64,000 bases of DNA from positions 1,736,001 to 1,800,000 of the forward strand of contig JBANAY010000001.1 of the NCBI GenBank assembly GCA_037952775.1, given 5' to 3'. This DNA comes from Clonostachys chloroleuca. Taxonomy: Eukaryota; Ascomycota; Sordariomycetes; Hypocreales; Bionectriaceae. Each line of letters opens with the position of its first letter. Positions within the stretch are counted from its first letter, which is position 1. The notes beneath the pieces were generated by a model that ran no database searches, was not told where the DNA came from, and saw only the letters and a list, made by a program, of their open reading frames with translations. Below, piece by piece: positions 11,314 to 24,073 of the stretch. The position numbers were made by a program, and so were the translations under genes.

Positions 11314-14300
11314 ATGTCTGACCAACCGACCGGTGGTCCAGGATCTCAGCGACCCTCACAGCCTTTTGGTGGCTGGATGGATCCCAATTATGGGCAAACA
11401 GATCGAGATGCCTCCCAACAACCGCTTTCTGCGCCGTCCTCTCGGCTACAGCCAGCAGTGTCGCTTACTCCTGCATGGGATCAACCTTATGATCCTCGGT
11501 TGGACGAGGGCGTGACGCCTAGCTCACCGATCGATCCGACGGCTCTCCAGGCTGCTCTCCCCCTGAACTCAATCTTTCTGCGCCGTTAGACATCACCACG
11601 GCAGACGAACGGTTCTCCTTCGATAATACAAATCCTTTCATAGAAGACTCTGCCGGCAGAAACCTTCTCGAGTCAGACCGGATGCCCCTCACGGCTGGTC
11701 TGCAATCCACGTCTAATCCGGGAGACTCTCATCCTCGTGATAGCTTCCAAACTGTGTCAGACCTCGGAAACGACCAACCCAGATTCCGTGACATGCTACA
11801 CCCTAATAGGGATACCGAATATGGCTCAAGATCACCCCGTCGACGTCCAAGTTATGGAATGTCGCTGGACCCAAACGAATATCACTCTTCATCTCGCCCC
11901 GTATCTTCAACGTCCGATGCTTTACATCTTGCCGGGTCAATCGTTAGAGCTATGTCGCAACGTGTGGTCAATATTAGCGGAGACGAGGTGACCGAACGTC
12001 AAAATTCCAATCGCCATTCAAGATCACCACGTGGCTCTGTGTCAAGCCGTAGCCGAGCGCCCAGCTTCACCGGACATACGGACACCTCTTATCCTTCCCA
12101 GACCGAAAATTTAGCAGGTGGAAAGTCTGGAGATCAGAGATTCTCGTCTAGTGAGATTCCCTCGCGACCACATATTCGGCAACCAGCTCCCAATCCACTT
12201 AAAGGGAGATCATTGGGAATTTTTGGGCCAGATAGCGTCATCAGGAACAAGCTATGCGACGTTTTAGTGAACCCGTATCTTGAACCTTTGATCCTGCTCC
12301 TCATTGTGGTTCAGACCGTCTTGCTCACGATTGAATCAGCCCCGAATGTGTTTGCTGACGGGTATGGGCGGCCAGAGCGCTGGGGCCAGCGATGGATAGA
12401 CTGGGCCATCTTGGGTTTATTTATCATTTTCACCCTAGAGGTTATCACTCGCATTATTGTCTCTGGATTCATCCTCAATGCCTCAGAGTACAGCACTATT
12501 GACAGGAAAAGGGGCATACGCGCTGCTATTGAAGACCAATATAGAGCGGTGTTTCAGCCCCAGCACAAGTCCCAGAAAGCAAATGTTCAATTCAACCAAG
12601 AGCCGTCCATGATTTCTCGATCTTTCACCACCCTCATGCAAGGACAACAAGCCTTGCCTGAAACAGCAGAGGAACATCAACGATTCCAGCTAGCACGACG
12701 TTCATTTCTGCGACACTCCTTTAACCGATTGGATTTTGTCGCCGTAATTGCTTACTGGATTTCTTTTATACTTGGCATTACGGGTTGGGAATATCAGCAC
12801 CATTTGTATGTTTTCAAAATGCTCAGTTGCCTACGAATATTACGACTGTTGGCTATCACCAATGGAACAGCGGTAAGATACTTGCACAACCATAGGACTC
12901 GTCATGAGCGCAGACTAACACGATCTTAGATCATTCTGCAAAGTTTGAAGAAGGCGGCGCCGCTGCTAGTTCGTGTTGCATTCCTCATATGCTTCTTCTG
13001 GCTGCTCTTCGCTATTGTTGGCCTTCAAAGTTTCAAGGCAAGCTTCAGTCGCCAATGCGTATGGCTAGACCCGGACAATCCCACTGATCTCAATTCAACC
13101 TACCGACATGACCAAGGGTTTTGCGGTGGTTACAGAAACAATGAAACGGGCGATACTCATCCTTGGGTAAAGATGATAAACTTGGAAGGTTCCTTGGAGC
13201 CGGGTAACCTGGCAAATGGCAGTAATCGCGGGAAAGGTTTCCTTTGCCCCCGTGGATCCCTTTGCTTAGAGCAGAGCAATCCTTACGGCGGCACCGTGAG
13301 CTTCGACAACATCGCCCAATCGCTGGAGCTCGTCTTTGTGATCATGGCTGCCAACACGTTCTCGGACCTTATGTATTGGACGATACAGTCGGACTATACC
13401 GTCGCCGCCTTGTTTTTTGGTTCGGGCGTTATGGTGTTGACGCTTTGGCTCATCAATTTATTGATTGCTGTCATTACATCATCCTTCCAAGTCATCCGCG
13501 AGGAGTCGCATTCAAGTGCTTTTACCTCCGAGGACCCTCGGGCCTCTCATCTCTTCGAGGAAGATGAGTACCGCCGCGTTCCAACACTGGAAAGAATGTA
13601 CGAAAAATCACGCGTGTTCTGGGTGGTAGTGATTGTATTTGGCCTGGTGAGCCAAGCCTTTCGAAGTTCAGATATGAAGACAACGACAAGCGACTTTGTG
13701 AACTACGCCGAAATTTTGGTGACTGTTCTCCTTGATATCGATATTATTTTAAGGATTGCGGTAAATTGGCGCGGTTTCCATCGCAGCAAAAGCAATTTGT
13801 TCGACCTCCTTTTGGCTGTCATCACCTCGATCATATTGATTCCTCCAATCAAGCAGTCGGCGGCATATCCATGGCTCACTGTCTTTCAGATTCTTAGAAC
13901 TTACCGCGTGGTCCTGGCTATACCTGTAACGAGAAAGCTGATTATGCTGGTACTCGGAAATGCAGCGGGTATTGCCAATCTGATGCTCTTTGTCTTCTTG
14001 ATGTCTTTTCTGGCCGCTATTCTTGCTGCTCAGCTTTTCAGGGGTGTGATTCCACTCGAAGAAGGCGGCGAAATCAATAACGTGTCCTTCTATACGTTAT
14101 ACAATTCGTTTCTAGGTGTATATCAGGTGCTCACCACGGAGAGTTGGACTGGGATCCTGTACATGGTAACTTCAAACACAACCAAACATGGTACAGCATG
14201 GATTGGTGCGATATTTCTGATCGGCTGGTTCATTCTCTCCTTCTTCATCCTTGTCAACATGTTCATTGCTGTCATCCAAGAGAATTTTGATGTCTCCGAG

Positions 14301-17300
14301 GACGAAAAACGGCTGGAGCAGGTCAAGGCATTTCTCCAACGGAGAGATCTTGGTAGTTCTTCAAGTACTCTCGCGCTGTCTACTATTTTCAGCTTTGGGA
14401 AAGCCCGTCGCGCTAAGGACCCATTTGATCACGGCCCAGCGATGACTGAAATGCTTCTTAAGGATGCCGTCGTCAAAGAATTCCTTGACGAGCCTGGAGA
14501 AACGGAGAAGGAGAATGTTGGTGAACATGGTCCACCCCAAAGGTCTGCGACGACGCTTCTAGGTGATGTTCGCCCCGGATTTCTTTCGAAAATCTGGGGC
14601 AGGGCTGTTAACCGTATTGTGAAGCGAGAGCCAAACCCATTTTACTCTACCATCAACTTCAATAGTCTGGATGACACTCTGGACGCAAGGCAGATGGCGC
14701 AGCAGGCTGTATCGGCGGCATCAACTCGCCGCCAAGCGCAGCGAGAGTACCTTGCTCGCCACCCCACGTATAACAAATCGCTCTATCTATTTTTCCCAAG
14801 TCACCCTCTCCGACGCCTATGCCAAAGACTTGTTGGCCCGGCGAGAGGCTACGAACGGATCGATGGAGTTGAGCCAAACAAAGCTGCCTGGTATTCCTTC
14901 TCCGCTTTTGTATATGCTGCAACATTGGCCATGGTCATCATCGCCTGCATCACAACTCCGTTGTATCAGTTGCCATATGTAGAGCGTGATGAGCTGCAGT
15001 GGTACGTGTGGACTGATCTGGCCTTTGCTGTTATCTTCACTGTGGAGAGTGGCATCAAAGTCATTGCAGATGGCCTTATCAACACCCCCAATGCATATCT
15101 CAGGAGTTCATGGGGTATTGTGGATACAATCGTGCTAATTACTCTCTGGGTGAATGTTGGAACTCTACTAGACAACAATGATAAAGTTTCCAGGGCGACC
15201 GGAGCAGTCAAGGCGTTTCGAGCTCTCCGCCTATTGAATATCAGCAACAGTGCGCGAAACACTTTCCACTCACTTATTATTGTTGGATGGTGGAAATTGC
15301 TTGGTGTAAGTGCAGCCCAACTCTTCGTCACTCCTCATCTTCCTTCATAATCCCAGACTCTGATGGTTTGATACTTATAGGCTGCATTTATCTCAATTTC
15401 GTTGCTCATCCCCTTCGCAATCTACGGGCTGAACCTATTCAATGGGCTGATGATTAGCTGCAATGACGACACAGAAGGGTTGATCACTAAGCTCGAAGAT
15501 TGCTTCGGAGAATTCGTTAGCACTCCCTACAGTGATGCTTGGGAAACCTTAGCCCCAAGAGTTGCCTCGAACAGCTACTTTCGCTTCGACGACTTCTCCT
15601 CTTCCATTTTCACGCTTTTCGGAATTACCAGCCAGGAAGGTTGGACGGATGTGTCTTTTGCTGCCCAAGCAATCACTGGCCGTGGCTACCAACCTCAACC
15701 CAGGACATCAGAAGCAAACGGCGTATTCTTCATCATTTTCAATCTGATGGCAACCGTTTTTGTGCTCACTTTGTTCATTTCAGTTTTTATGCGAAATTAT
15801 ACGGAACAGACCGGAGTCGCGTACCTGACTGCTGAGCAACGATCCTGGCTTGAGTTGCGGAAACTGTTGCGGCAAATTTCGCCATCAAAAAGCTCGTATG
15901 ATGATTCAGGAAAACGGACCTGGACGCGGTGGTGCCACAAAAGGGCAATCGAGAAACGTGGCAAATGGTACCAGACTGTCACCGTCGTCTTGGTCTTGCA
16001 CCTTGTCCTATCGATGATCGAATTCAAAGGCGAGCCACGGGAGTGGGAGACCACTCGAAGTTCAATATTCCTCATCTTCATCCTAATATACGTGGCGAAT
16101 ATCGGAATTCGGATACAGGGCTTGGGCTGGACCCGCTTCCGCCGAAGCGCTTGGGATCTATACTCTCTCATCTCTGTTTCCGGTGCTCTGGCTGCTACAG
16201 TCGCGGTTCTCATCGTCAAGCACGAAAAGGACACGTTTGTCCAGGTTCATAAGTATTTCCTGGTCGGAATTGTCTTGTTGATTATTCCTCGCAACGATGC
16301 TCTGGATCAACTTTTCAAAACGGCGGCAGCCAGTGTCTCCAGCATCATCAACCTCTTAGCCACTTGGCTTGTGCTCTTCCTGGCCTTCGCTATCGCTTTT
16401 ACACAAGCCTTCAGCTTAACCCGGTTTGGATCCGAAGCGAGTGGTGACTGTAACTTCCGAACCGTCCCCAAGGCAATGATCTTGCTATTTCGGCTGAGTT
16501 TCGGAGAGGCTTGGAATGCAGTCATGGAGGACTACGCATTCATTGAGCCTCCGTTCTGCACCGATGACGGTAATTTTTTCAGAAGTGACTGTGGAAGTAA
16601 GCCATGGGCGAGATTCTTGTTTGTGGCATGGAACATCCTCAGTATGTATCTCTTTGTCAACTTATTCGTCTCCCTCATCTACGAGAGCTTTAGTTACGTC
16701 TACCAACGCTCAACTTGGGTTGCGGCTGTTGATCGTGACGAAATTCGACGCTTCAAAGAGGCTTGGCGCAGCGTTGACCCTGCTGGAACAGGTGCAATCA
16801 GCAAAGAGACTTTCCCAAGACTACTTAGTGAGCTATCTGGTGTTTTTCAAATGCGCATCTATGATGCCGAGGATTCCATACACCAGATATTGGACGATAT
16901 TCATGGCCAAGACAAGAGAGATCCTCATGCATCGATTGCAACGAGCAGTGGCTATAGCAATATTAACCTTACCAGGCTCAATGAGCGTCTAGCTCTCCTA
17001 GACAAAGAGAAAATCCGTGAACGAAGAAGACGCTTCAATATGTTTTATGAGGAGGTCTTAGTGAGTGCTGATCCTGATCGAGGAGTCACATTCACGGGCG
17101 TTCTCATGATCCTGGCTCATTACAACATCATCAACGATAGCAAGAGTCTCAAGTATGTCCCTTCCTGTCTCTGTTTCGCTAGCGTTGTTGTTTCAGGTAG
17201 AAACAGGCGACTAACACAATATACTCTAGGTTGGATGAGTTCTTGAGGCGTCGTGCACGCCTACAACGTGTGGAGGACTCGGTCCGCCGGAAAATTGTCC

Positions 17301-17899
17301 AGGGATTTTTTGACACACTGTAAGTCACCAGACATTTTATGAAACGCGCTCCGAAGGGCGAGTATAGACCCTGGTTACTGATAATCCCCGATAGGTACTG
17401 GTCAAGGAAGTTCAAAAAGCATAGAATGTCAAGGCTGTCTGCTCGAATGTCTACTATCCCACAACTGGACATTCCCGACATTATGGTCGATCCTGATTTC
17501 GACAGCCATGATGATGAGGACAAGGGACAGACGCGATATTCAGCCCCTCAGGCAACATCAACGACACATTTGAGTGTTGACGGAAAACGGCACCACTCGC
17601 GAAAACACAGCGAAGGGGCCAATGACGGCCAGCCATCCACATGGAGCTCATCGGCGTGGGCTCATCCGCTGAGCTTCCCTCGATCAACATCCTCAACTCC
17701 ATCGCCCCCACTCTCACCCGCAAGTTTCGGTTTCGAGCTCCGCGAAGGTTCTGGCCAGCTGGCACCTTCGGGAGAGCTTCACCGGCGAACGAGTTCCGTC
17801 AGCCCAAGCCAAGCCAGGGAAATGCTGGACGATTCAGCTTGGATGGAAAGCATCCGTCGAAGTGCAACTACTAGGCGGCCAAACCGGAGATCCAGCTAA
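11314..17899 (+). CDS. CCH1: Cch1-type voltage-gated calcium channel alpha subunit (one frame break)
   Basis: Exons 11314-12872, 12930-15305, 15381-17152, 17230-17319 and 17395-17899 code for about 2100 residues once one frame break in exon 1 is allowed for. Cch1 is the pore of the plasma-membrane high-affinity calcium uptake system, working with Mid1. Four six-helix domains are visible at about 12240-13500, 13610-14290, 14890-15800 and 15990-16700. The pore residues aligned with the EEEE ring are Asn (13353), Glu (14139), Glu (15636) and Glu (16506), an NEEE pattern. An EF-hand-like segment follows domain IV near 16740-16900. Both cytosolic ends are Ser/Pro-rich. In exon 1 the frame opened by ATG 11314 stops at 11587, while coding similarity continues in another frame from about 11564. 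The switch maps to a five-C run at 11559-11563, and one extra base there makes the whole reading frame consistent. No intron explains it. Confidence 0.92.
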
Positions 17900-19875
17900 T
17901 CTGTTTCGTATAATGTTGCTTTTTCACGAATATTATCCAGTATCAACAGTAAAAATGTTTTAGCTCTTAGCATCAGAAGCGAGGCGTTTTGGGATATCGT
18001 ATTAACTAACTATGCTACATACCTATTTGTTTTCCCACCTCTTGTGGCACTTGAGGCATGAATCGACCTCGTATTAATCAAATCTTGCCAGTCCCAGAAG
18101 AATACATAGCGACAAATAGCCAATGAACAAGAGCACTGCACAGCCAAGTATGGGCGCATACATAAGTCAGATATATTTTCTGGGAGTAACACAACGCTAC
18201 TATGCACCAAGCGAGGAATCGGTGATAGGGCGCAAAGAGCAAATTAAGTTCATGCAAGAGCATGAGAATTCCAGCTGGAGGCGAGTCATGGCGTTGTGAA
18301 GAAGTACCCCAATAACAGCCACCAGGCCGTCATCAATGCTACTTCGAATGATGAAACCCAACGCCAAGTAACCACGGAACAACTACGCAGCTTAGAGAAC
18401 GTCCGTACCCACGACATTCTGTACAGAGTTCAATTTATCTGCTGTATTCGCCGTCCGGCCGGTGCCTAGTCATGGAGGGGGGATGGATGCGAGTTCTCAC
18501 GAGTCAAGATGGATGAGTGTGGACCGTCCACCCATGTAAGGTAGTGGTCTCTACCTAGGTATCGACAACGGGGCTGGGGTAGACGCTCAAGCCTTCCAGT
18601 AGGAGACAAACGTCAATCTCATGAAGTCTTGCTTTCCTCACCCAGCCACTATCGCCCCAAATGCCAGACCGCATGTTCGAGTTGCGTGAATTCCCTTGTT
18701 CGCTTCATTTGTCAATCAGCGATCCCCAGGGGGTATCGGAGGTCCCTGGCCGCTTCCTTAGCGCCCTCTCCACTTGCCGCTCACCTGCCCGATTCCGCCA
18801 GCGTCTGAAGGTACATTGACGGCTGGGTGCCCGAAGTGCACGCAAACAGGTAAGATAGGTAGGTATGTAGGTGTCTAAGTAGAAGTGTCCGGCTGCTTGT
18901 GACATGGCCAGTATTGGATTCCGCCGGTCTGCATCGCGTTGTCCGATGCAGCTATGTATATCCTGTCAGCAACCACTCGCCAATGGCCAACGATACCAGC
19001 GCCATGGGGACACGGCAGTAACAGAGCTGCCTGCCAGGTGCGGGGCAGAAATGAAGCCGACTAGTCTACTGAACTTGACTGTATCCTGACCAAGTGCTCA
19101 AGCATTTCGCATAACAAGCAACAGAATAAGAGATGGGTGATGTGCGAGCGCATTCAAAACTGTCAGCAAAGGATGCCAAGTCCACAACATGCGCCTTCGA
19201 GAGCCTGATGGCGGCGCGGCGACTCCCATGATGTATGTCACACGTAGGTAGGTCCCCAGTACCGAACATCTGCGGTAATCAAATCGTTATGGGGTCATGC
19301 CCACCATTGAAGGAACCTTACCTAGGTTCGGGCAGGTACCAAGTCAGGTACCCTACAGGGCTACCGGCTGGATCCAGTGTCCAACCGCGCTCTCCCTCAT
19401 TCCCATCCGGACTGCAATTGCAACTGTTGCAACCCCCCGACTTGCCATTCCCTCGATATTTGCTTATTAGCATTCTGCATAGGCATACCACCGTCTTTCC
19501 ATCACTCGCCTCTGTGCCGGGCTGACTTTGCTTGCGACCACAAACCTTCCACAGCCTACTGACCAGCTGGCCCGCACCAGCATCCTCCACCATTTACCCG
19601 ACCATCACGACTACCCGCGACGCTATACACCTCCAACTCATAGGCCTCCGAGGCTGACAGGCATCGACCAGTTTCGACATCGTCACCGTCTGCTACATGT
19701 CTTATATTATGGCTCTATAATTCATCCCGAATCATACCAAGGTTCTCTCCCTTCCCCGCGTAAGCCAGGGACGCCTTGTTCTGCCTCGCCTTGCTCCCAC
19801 GCTGGCTCGACTCAAAGCCGACCTGCCACTCACTCGCTTGCTATCCGACCATTCGAGGATTGCTATATCCCTATA
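17900..19875. other. Intergenic region and 5' leader of velB
   Basis: The first part is presumed CCH1 3' untranslated sequence. The palindrome TACCTAGGTA occurs at 18552-18561 and a partial copy at 19319-19327, with TAGGTAGGTA runs near 18855. From about 19380 the sequence becomes rich in C and T, typical of a fungal transcription-start region, and it leads into velB. Coding similarity is absent. Confidence 0.5.
19697..19720 (+). promoter_or_regulatory. Possible short upstream ORF in the velB leader
   Basis: An ATG at 19697 opens a frame of seven codons ending in TAA at 19718-19720, about 155 bases before the velB start. If this stretch is in the mature leader, it could reduce velB translation. 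The transcript start and any leader introns are unknown. Confidence 0.3.
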
Positions 19876-21615
19876 ATGAGCTCCGGATACCCATCGTCCG
19901 ATATTTCTCAGCATATGGGTTATCCTTCTCATCCCACACCGCCTCCACCACCATCTTCCATGGCATCAATGCGCCACCATCCATATCAACCTTATCAAGG
20001 CCAGCATATTGCACCACCATCAAGGCAACCGCCCCCTCCCTCCATGCCACATTCTGTTAACCATCTTTCTACACGACCTACACAACCGTCACACCATCAA
20101 CCCAATTCTCAGCAGCATTCGTCCCAACTACCTTCCAATACGCCTCTTCGGCAAGATGAACCATCCGTTGAAGAACAGCGGCAAAGCCAAGAGAGTAATC
20201 TTGCTTCTGTTTCTCGCCTAGAAGAGGGCACTGGCCGCCGTTTCCAGTAGGTTTTATTCACCTCGTTTTTTTCTGAGGTCTGAAGCTGAAATAGAACTCC
20301 CTCAGCCTTGATGTCGTGCAACAGCCTCAGCGTGCCCGCATGTGTGGCTATGGTGATAAGGTAGCATGGCCCTTTTCTCATCCTGCTCTCCCTGCCGTTT
20401 TGTCCTTTCAAAGTTTGCCGTGTACGCGGCCACAAACTCACGCGGAAAAGAACAAGACTAATGCAATCACTTAGGATCGACGACCTATCACACCGCCCCC
20501 ATGTGTCAGGCTCATTATAAGTAATGAGCAGGGAAAGGAAATAAGTTGCAAGTAGGTCCCTATCAATCAATTCTACATTCAAGGTCCGACACACAACAGA
20601 CCAGACCTAATACGTTTGTTTTGACAGAGACATTGATTATTCCATGTATGTGCTTAATGTCGACCTTTGGAACGACCTTGCATCCCAGGAGGTGAACCTG
20701 TGCCGGCAACCTTCATCGACGGGTACGTCCCCCATCTCTATGGCACCGCTCTTACATACACATGACTCTTAACGGGATATATTCTGCTACAGTGTCATAT
20801 GCCCCCCAAGTCGTGACAAACGGTCGCGAAGTTGGCTATGCGCCAGTTGCCTATGCTCAGGAATATCATCAATCGCAACCTATCTATAACCAAGGTTAGT
20901 TCACCGAATCCCCCATTTCAAAAGTCGCGCCTCGTGTTCGACACGCCTAACCAACGACTCAGTTACCCAATTTCCCCCAATCACTGACGACCCGAACCCG
21001 TCTTACCCAGCCAATGGTAGATATCTACCTGCTCAAGAGTTTTTCCCCCGGCATAACTATCCGGGCGACTCCAGTGCTCCGCCCATGACACCTCATGCCG
21101 AATACGTGGATAGCAATGGCGCTTCTGTGTCTTACATTAATGATCAATGCAAGGGGGCTCTTAATCGGAACTTGATCGGCAGTGTAGCCGCCAGCGCCTT
21201 TTGCCTCACTGATACACATGATCGGGAAGGCATCTGGTTTGTTCTTCAAGATCTTAGCGTACGGTTAGAAGGAACATATCGGTAAGTGTCGGACTGACAT
21301 GCAAAATTCTCCAACGACCTGAAGGAACATAAGACATTGGATCGCTTACACTTTCAATCTATTTGTAGACTCAAATTCTCCTTCATCAACGTCGGAAAAC
21401 CCAGCTCCACACCTGGACAACAATCGACAGTGATCAAGGGCAAGGCTCCTATTTTAGCATCTTGTTTCAGTGCGGCGTTTACCGTGTATTCGGCCAAGAA
21501 ATTCCCTGGCGTATGTGAGAGCACATCGCTGAGTAAAACCTTCGCCACCCAGGGAATCAAAATCCCGATTCGTAAAGATGGAAACAAGGGTGGTGACGAC
21601 GATGACGGTGACTAA
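19876..21615 (+). CDS. velB: Velvet-family regulator VelB
   Basis: Exons 19876-20246, 20306-20360, 20475-20551, 20628-20722, 20793-20894, 20963-21281 and 21369-21615 join without frame errors into 421 residues. VelB is a DNA-binding velvet protein that partners VeA and VosA to control light-dependent development, sporulation and secondary metabolism. The velvet domain is split as in other VelB proteins. The first half has [18 protein letters not shown], then [13 protein letters not shown], then [10 protein letters not shown] Tyr/Pro/Gln-rich insert follows, then the second half with [24 protein letters not shown] and [16 protein letters not shown]. The N-terminus is a long Pro/His/Gln-rich tail. 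ATG 19876 is the first in-frame Met, since the open frame upstream contains none. The C-terminus ends in a short acidic run after IPIRKDGN. Confidence 0.95.
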
Positions 21616-23088
21616 TTGTCTTCATCTCGCCGATATTGCTTTGGCCAAGTGCCTTGCGCCAAGCCAAATCTCCAGCACACGACTTTATGACCCCGATAAT
21701 GGAACTCTTCGCCTAGGTAGGCTGTTGCTTTACTCAGGTGACTGCCAAAACCACCTCAACGAAGAGGGATCATGCCCTCTTCTGAGACTGGCTAAGACGT
21801 TGAGGAAATCCCGATCCGTCGACGGCCTCATTGGTCTCGACTCTTTCTCAGTCTCCTGAAACCATGATTACATTGTGTCTGGGAGGATATTTTCTTTAAA
21901 CTCGTCAATCAGTCGTAATCTTATCTCTAAGAAGGGACGGGCTTGTGCTAGCAGCGAGTGCGCGTCACCCCAGGGAGTAAGACCCTGGTGAGATAGGAGG
22001 GCGGGTGTGTGGAGGATTGTGGTGATTTAAAAATTCTGAAATATATTATGTCTGCCATAAAAGCGCCATCTCCCATACCATTACAAGATTTGATGGGGCT
22101 GTAATAGTACATATGCTGAGCACATGCTGCAATTGGAAACAGATCAGCATCCCAGTGCTGATGCGATGATGGCTCGTTCAGAGTAGCACAGCCTGCTTGG
22201 TGCCAAGATGTAAGAAGGCTGTTGAGCTTAAGTTCAGACCGAATGATTCTTGTCTTTCCGTGTTTGCGGTCCACTCTCTGTAGTGAATGGTTCTTCGTCT
22301 CAAGATGAGTATATGGCGGAGAGAAAGGCAGGGATTTGCTTGCTTGACCATGAATTGAAAGATGATTCCTGGAACAGCACGCATACTAATACCAGCTTTG
22401 TCGTTTTCACAATTTCAACGATTTTTCCCTCCACAACCTGTTATACGTAATTTCTATCTCTGTCAGTGTTCTCTCCTATTTATTTGCTCTCTGGCGGGAA
22501 TTCAAGACATCATCTCCTTATCACTGCTCTTGGCAACCCCTTGATTGACTCTGATGCTCTCTTTCTCATCCACAGCCTGGTCCACTGGGTCACCTCCATC
22601 TTGGAGCTGAGTAGGCGAGATCAACTCCGCGAGATTAAGGTTGACTAAAGTGGTATGGGAAGATGCCAAGGGTTGCGACCAGGGGCTGGGGCCAATAGTC
22701 TTTCATACTCCAAACTTAAGTCTTCCCCAGCTCATCATTGGCCCACTCTATTGCGTCGCCGAATACCTTAAGTAATGGCAGGTTGTAAAGAAATGTTCCC
22801 GACGAGTCTAGTGCGTCTACTTTGTTTCCCAGAACGCCGCTACTGGGAACACCGGTGGCCTTTTTCGTTCTTAGGCCATAATTACTAGACCCTTTTCTTG
22901 CCCCATATGGAGCGAAATTTCATCTCCTCATCCGTTGCGCAGAGCCCTTCCCATCACGCGCCCCAAAGACTTACCCTGTGGTTTTGATCTCCCCCCCGCC
23001 TCCTCAACTCTCAACATTCTACCTACACATTGAAACCGCCACCGCAAGCTGTTCGTTCTTCAGTTCAGCTCCTCACCGAACAATCAAC
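21616..23088. other. Intergenic region upstream of the DUF3602 gene
   Basis: These 1.47 kb carry no recognisable gene. Short open frames on both strands lack domains. The right end (about 22930-23085) is C/T-rich and probably includes the leader of the next gene. Confidence 0.5.
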
Positions 23089-23633
23089 ATGTCGAACTTT
23101 TCCTCCCACGGCCGTGGTGGTGCCGGTAACATGGCCGACACTACCCAGTCTCCACGCCTACAGCCGTCCGATCTGGAAACACCCACTCTCAAGAAGCCCG
23201 TCATCTCTACCGGCCGCGGTGGCACGGGCAACATGGCGCCCAACAAGGACCCCGTTGAAACTCGCAAGCGCCAGGATGTCGATGCGTACGCCTTTTCTCC
23301 TCCTTGCCAACCTCCAGCTTGCCCCTCCGACGGCGGGGGGGGGGGAGCCTCCGAAATCTTCTTTTGCTAACATCTGCCCAACTTGCCAGTGTCCCTCGGC
23401 GACCAAGCTCGGGCGCACAGCACGCAGGCCGTGGCGGCGCCGGGAACGTGTTCAAGGACAAGGCCGAGGCCGAGCGGTTGGCGCGCAAGGCGAATAACGA
23501 CAGCGCCATTGTCGAGGACGACACCGGGTCCGCCAGTACGGATCTCAAGGGCGGCGACAAGGACAAGGAGGCGGCGGCGGCCAAGGAGAAGAGCAAGGCC
23601 AAGCACTGGCTCCTTGGTGGCAAGAAGGCCTAA
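23089..23633 (+). CDS. DUF3602 protein with GRGGAGN repeats
   Basis: Two exons (23089-23285 and 23390-23633) give 146 residues. The protein carries three copies of the glycine-rich signature that defines this fungal family: GRGGAGNM near the N-terminus, GRGGTGNM in the middle and GRGGAGNV just after the intron. The rest is charged and probably disordered, ending in a Lys/Ala-rich stretch and WLLGGKKA. No biochemical role is established for the family to my knowledge; some members are reported as stress- or development-regulated, but nothing in the sequence tells which. The intron contains an 11-G run (23335-23345). The strong C/T-rich leader and CG-ending codons would fit high expression. Confidence 0.85.
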
Positions 23634-24073
23634 CCCGTGTGTGGGGTATTCCTTTCTGGGTGAATTTTTTGAGTGGTTGAAGGAGTCATGTTGATCGATT
23701 ATTGCGCGCTTTTACCTGATGAATTCTTGTCAAAAGAGTTTTTTATCCCTCGTCGTTTTTTTCCCGGGGAGGGCCCATTACGGCAATGACCTATAGTTGG
23801 TTGTGCTTTTCATTTTTCGTAGGTTTGATCAGGCCCAGTCATTTGACAGCATGCACTGGAGTATGTGGTGGGAATTCGGAGTTCAATTGGCTAAGTTGGG
23901 CGGGCGCAGGTTCTATAGGTCCATCATGATAGTATTTTAGCTATGAGTAGGAATGGGTGTGGATGCTTTTGAACAGCACGAACATTATATTTCAAATCAA
24001 TATTCAATACATAGAGTACATCTGTGACAGGTGTAATTCCTCTTTCGAACTTTTCATCATGCCGGGTTTATAT
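23634..24073. other. Convergent 3' region of the DUF3602 gene and HEM12
   Basis: Only presumed 3' untranslated and terminator sequence of two converging genes lies here, including a T-rich tract near 23738-23765. No gene is seen. Confidence 0.5.

Noticed and set aside
19528..19875. N-terminal extension of velB
   Set aside because: The frame is open upstream, but it contains no ATG before 19876, and there is no family similarity.
19876..21615. velB as part of a secondary-metabolite gene cluster
   Set aside because: The neighbours are housekeeping genes (CCH1, DUF3602, HEM12); no polyketide or peptide synthetase, P450 or cluster regulator is seen.
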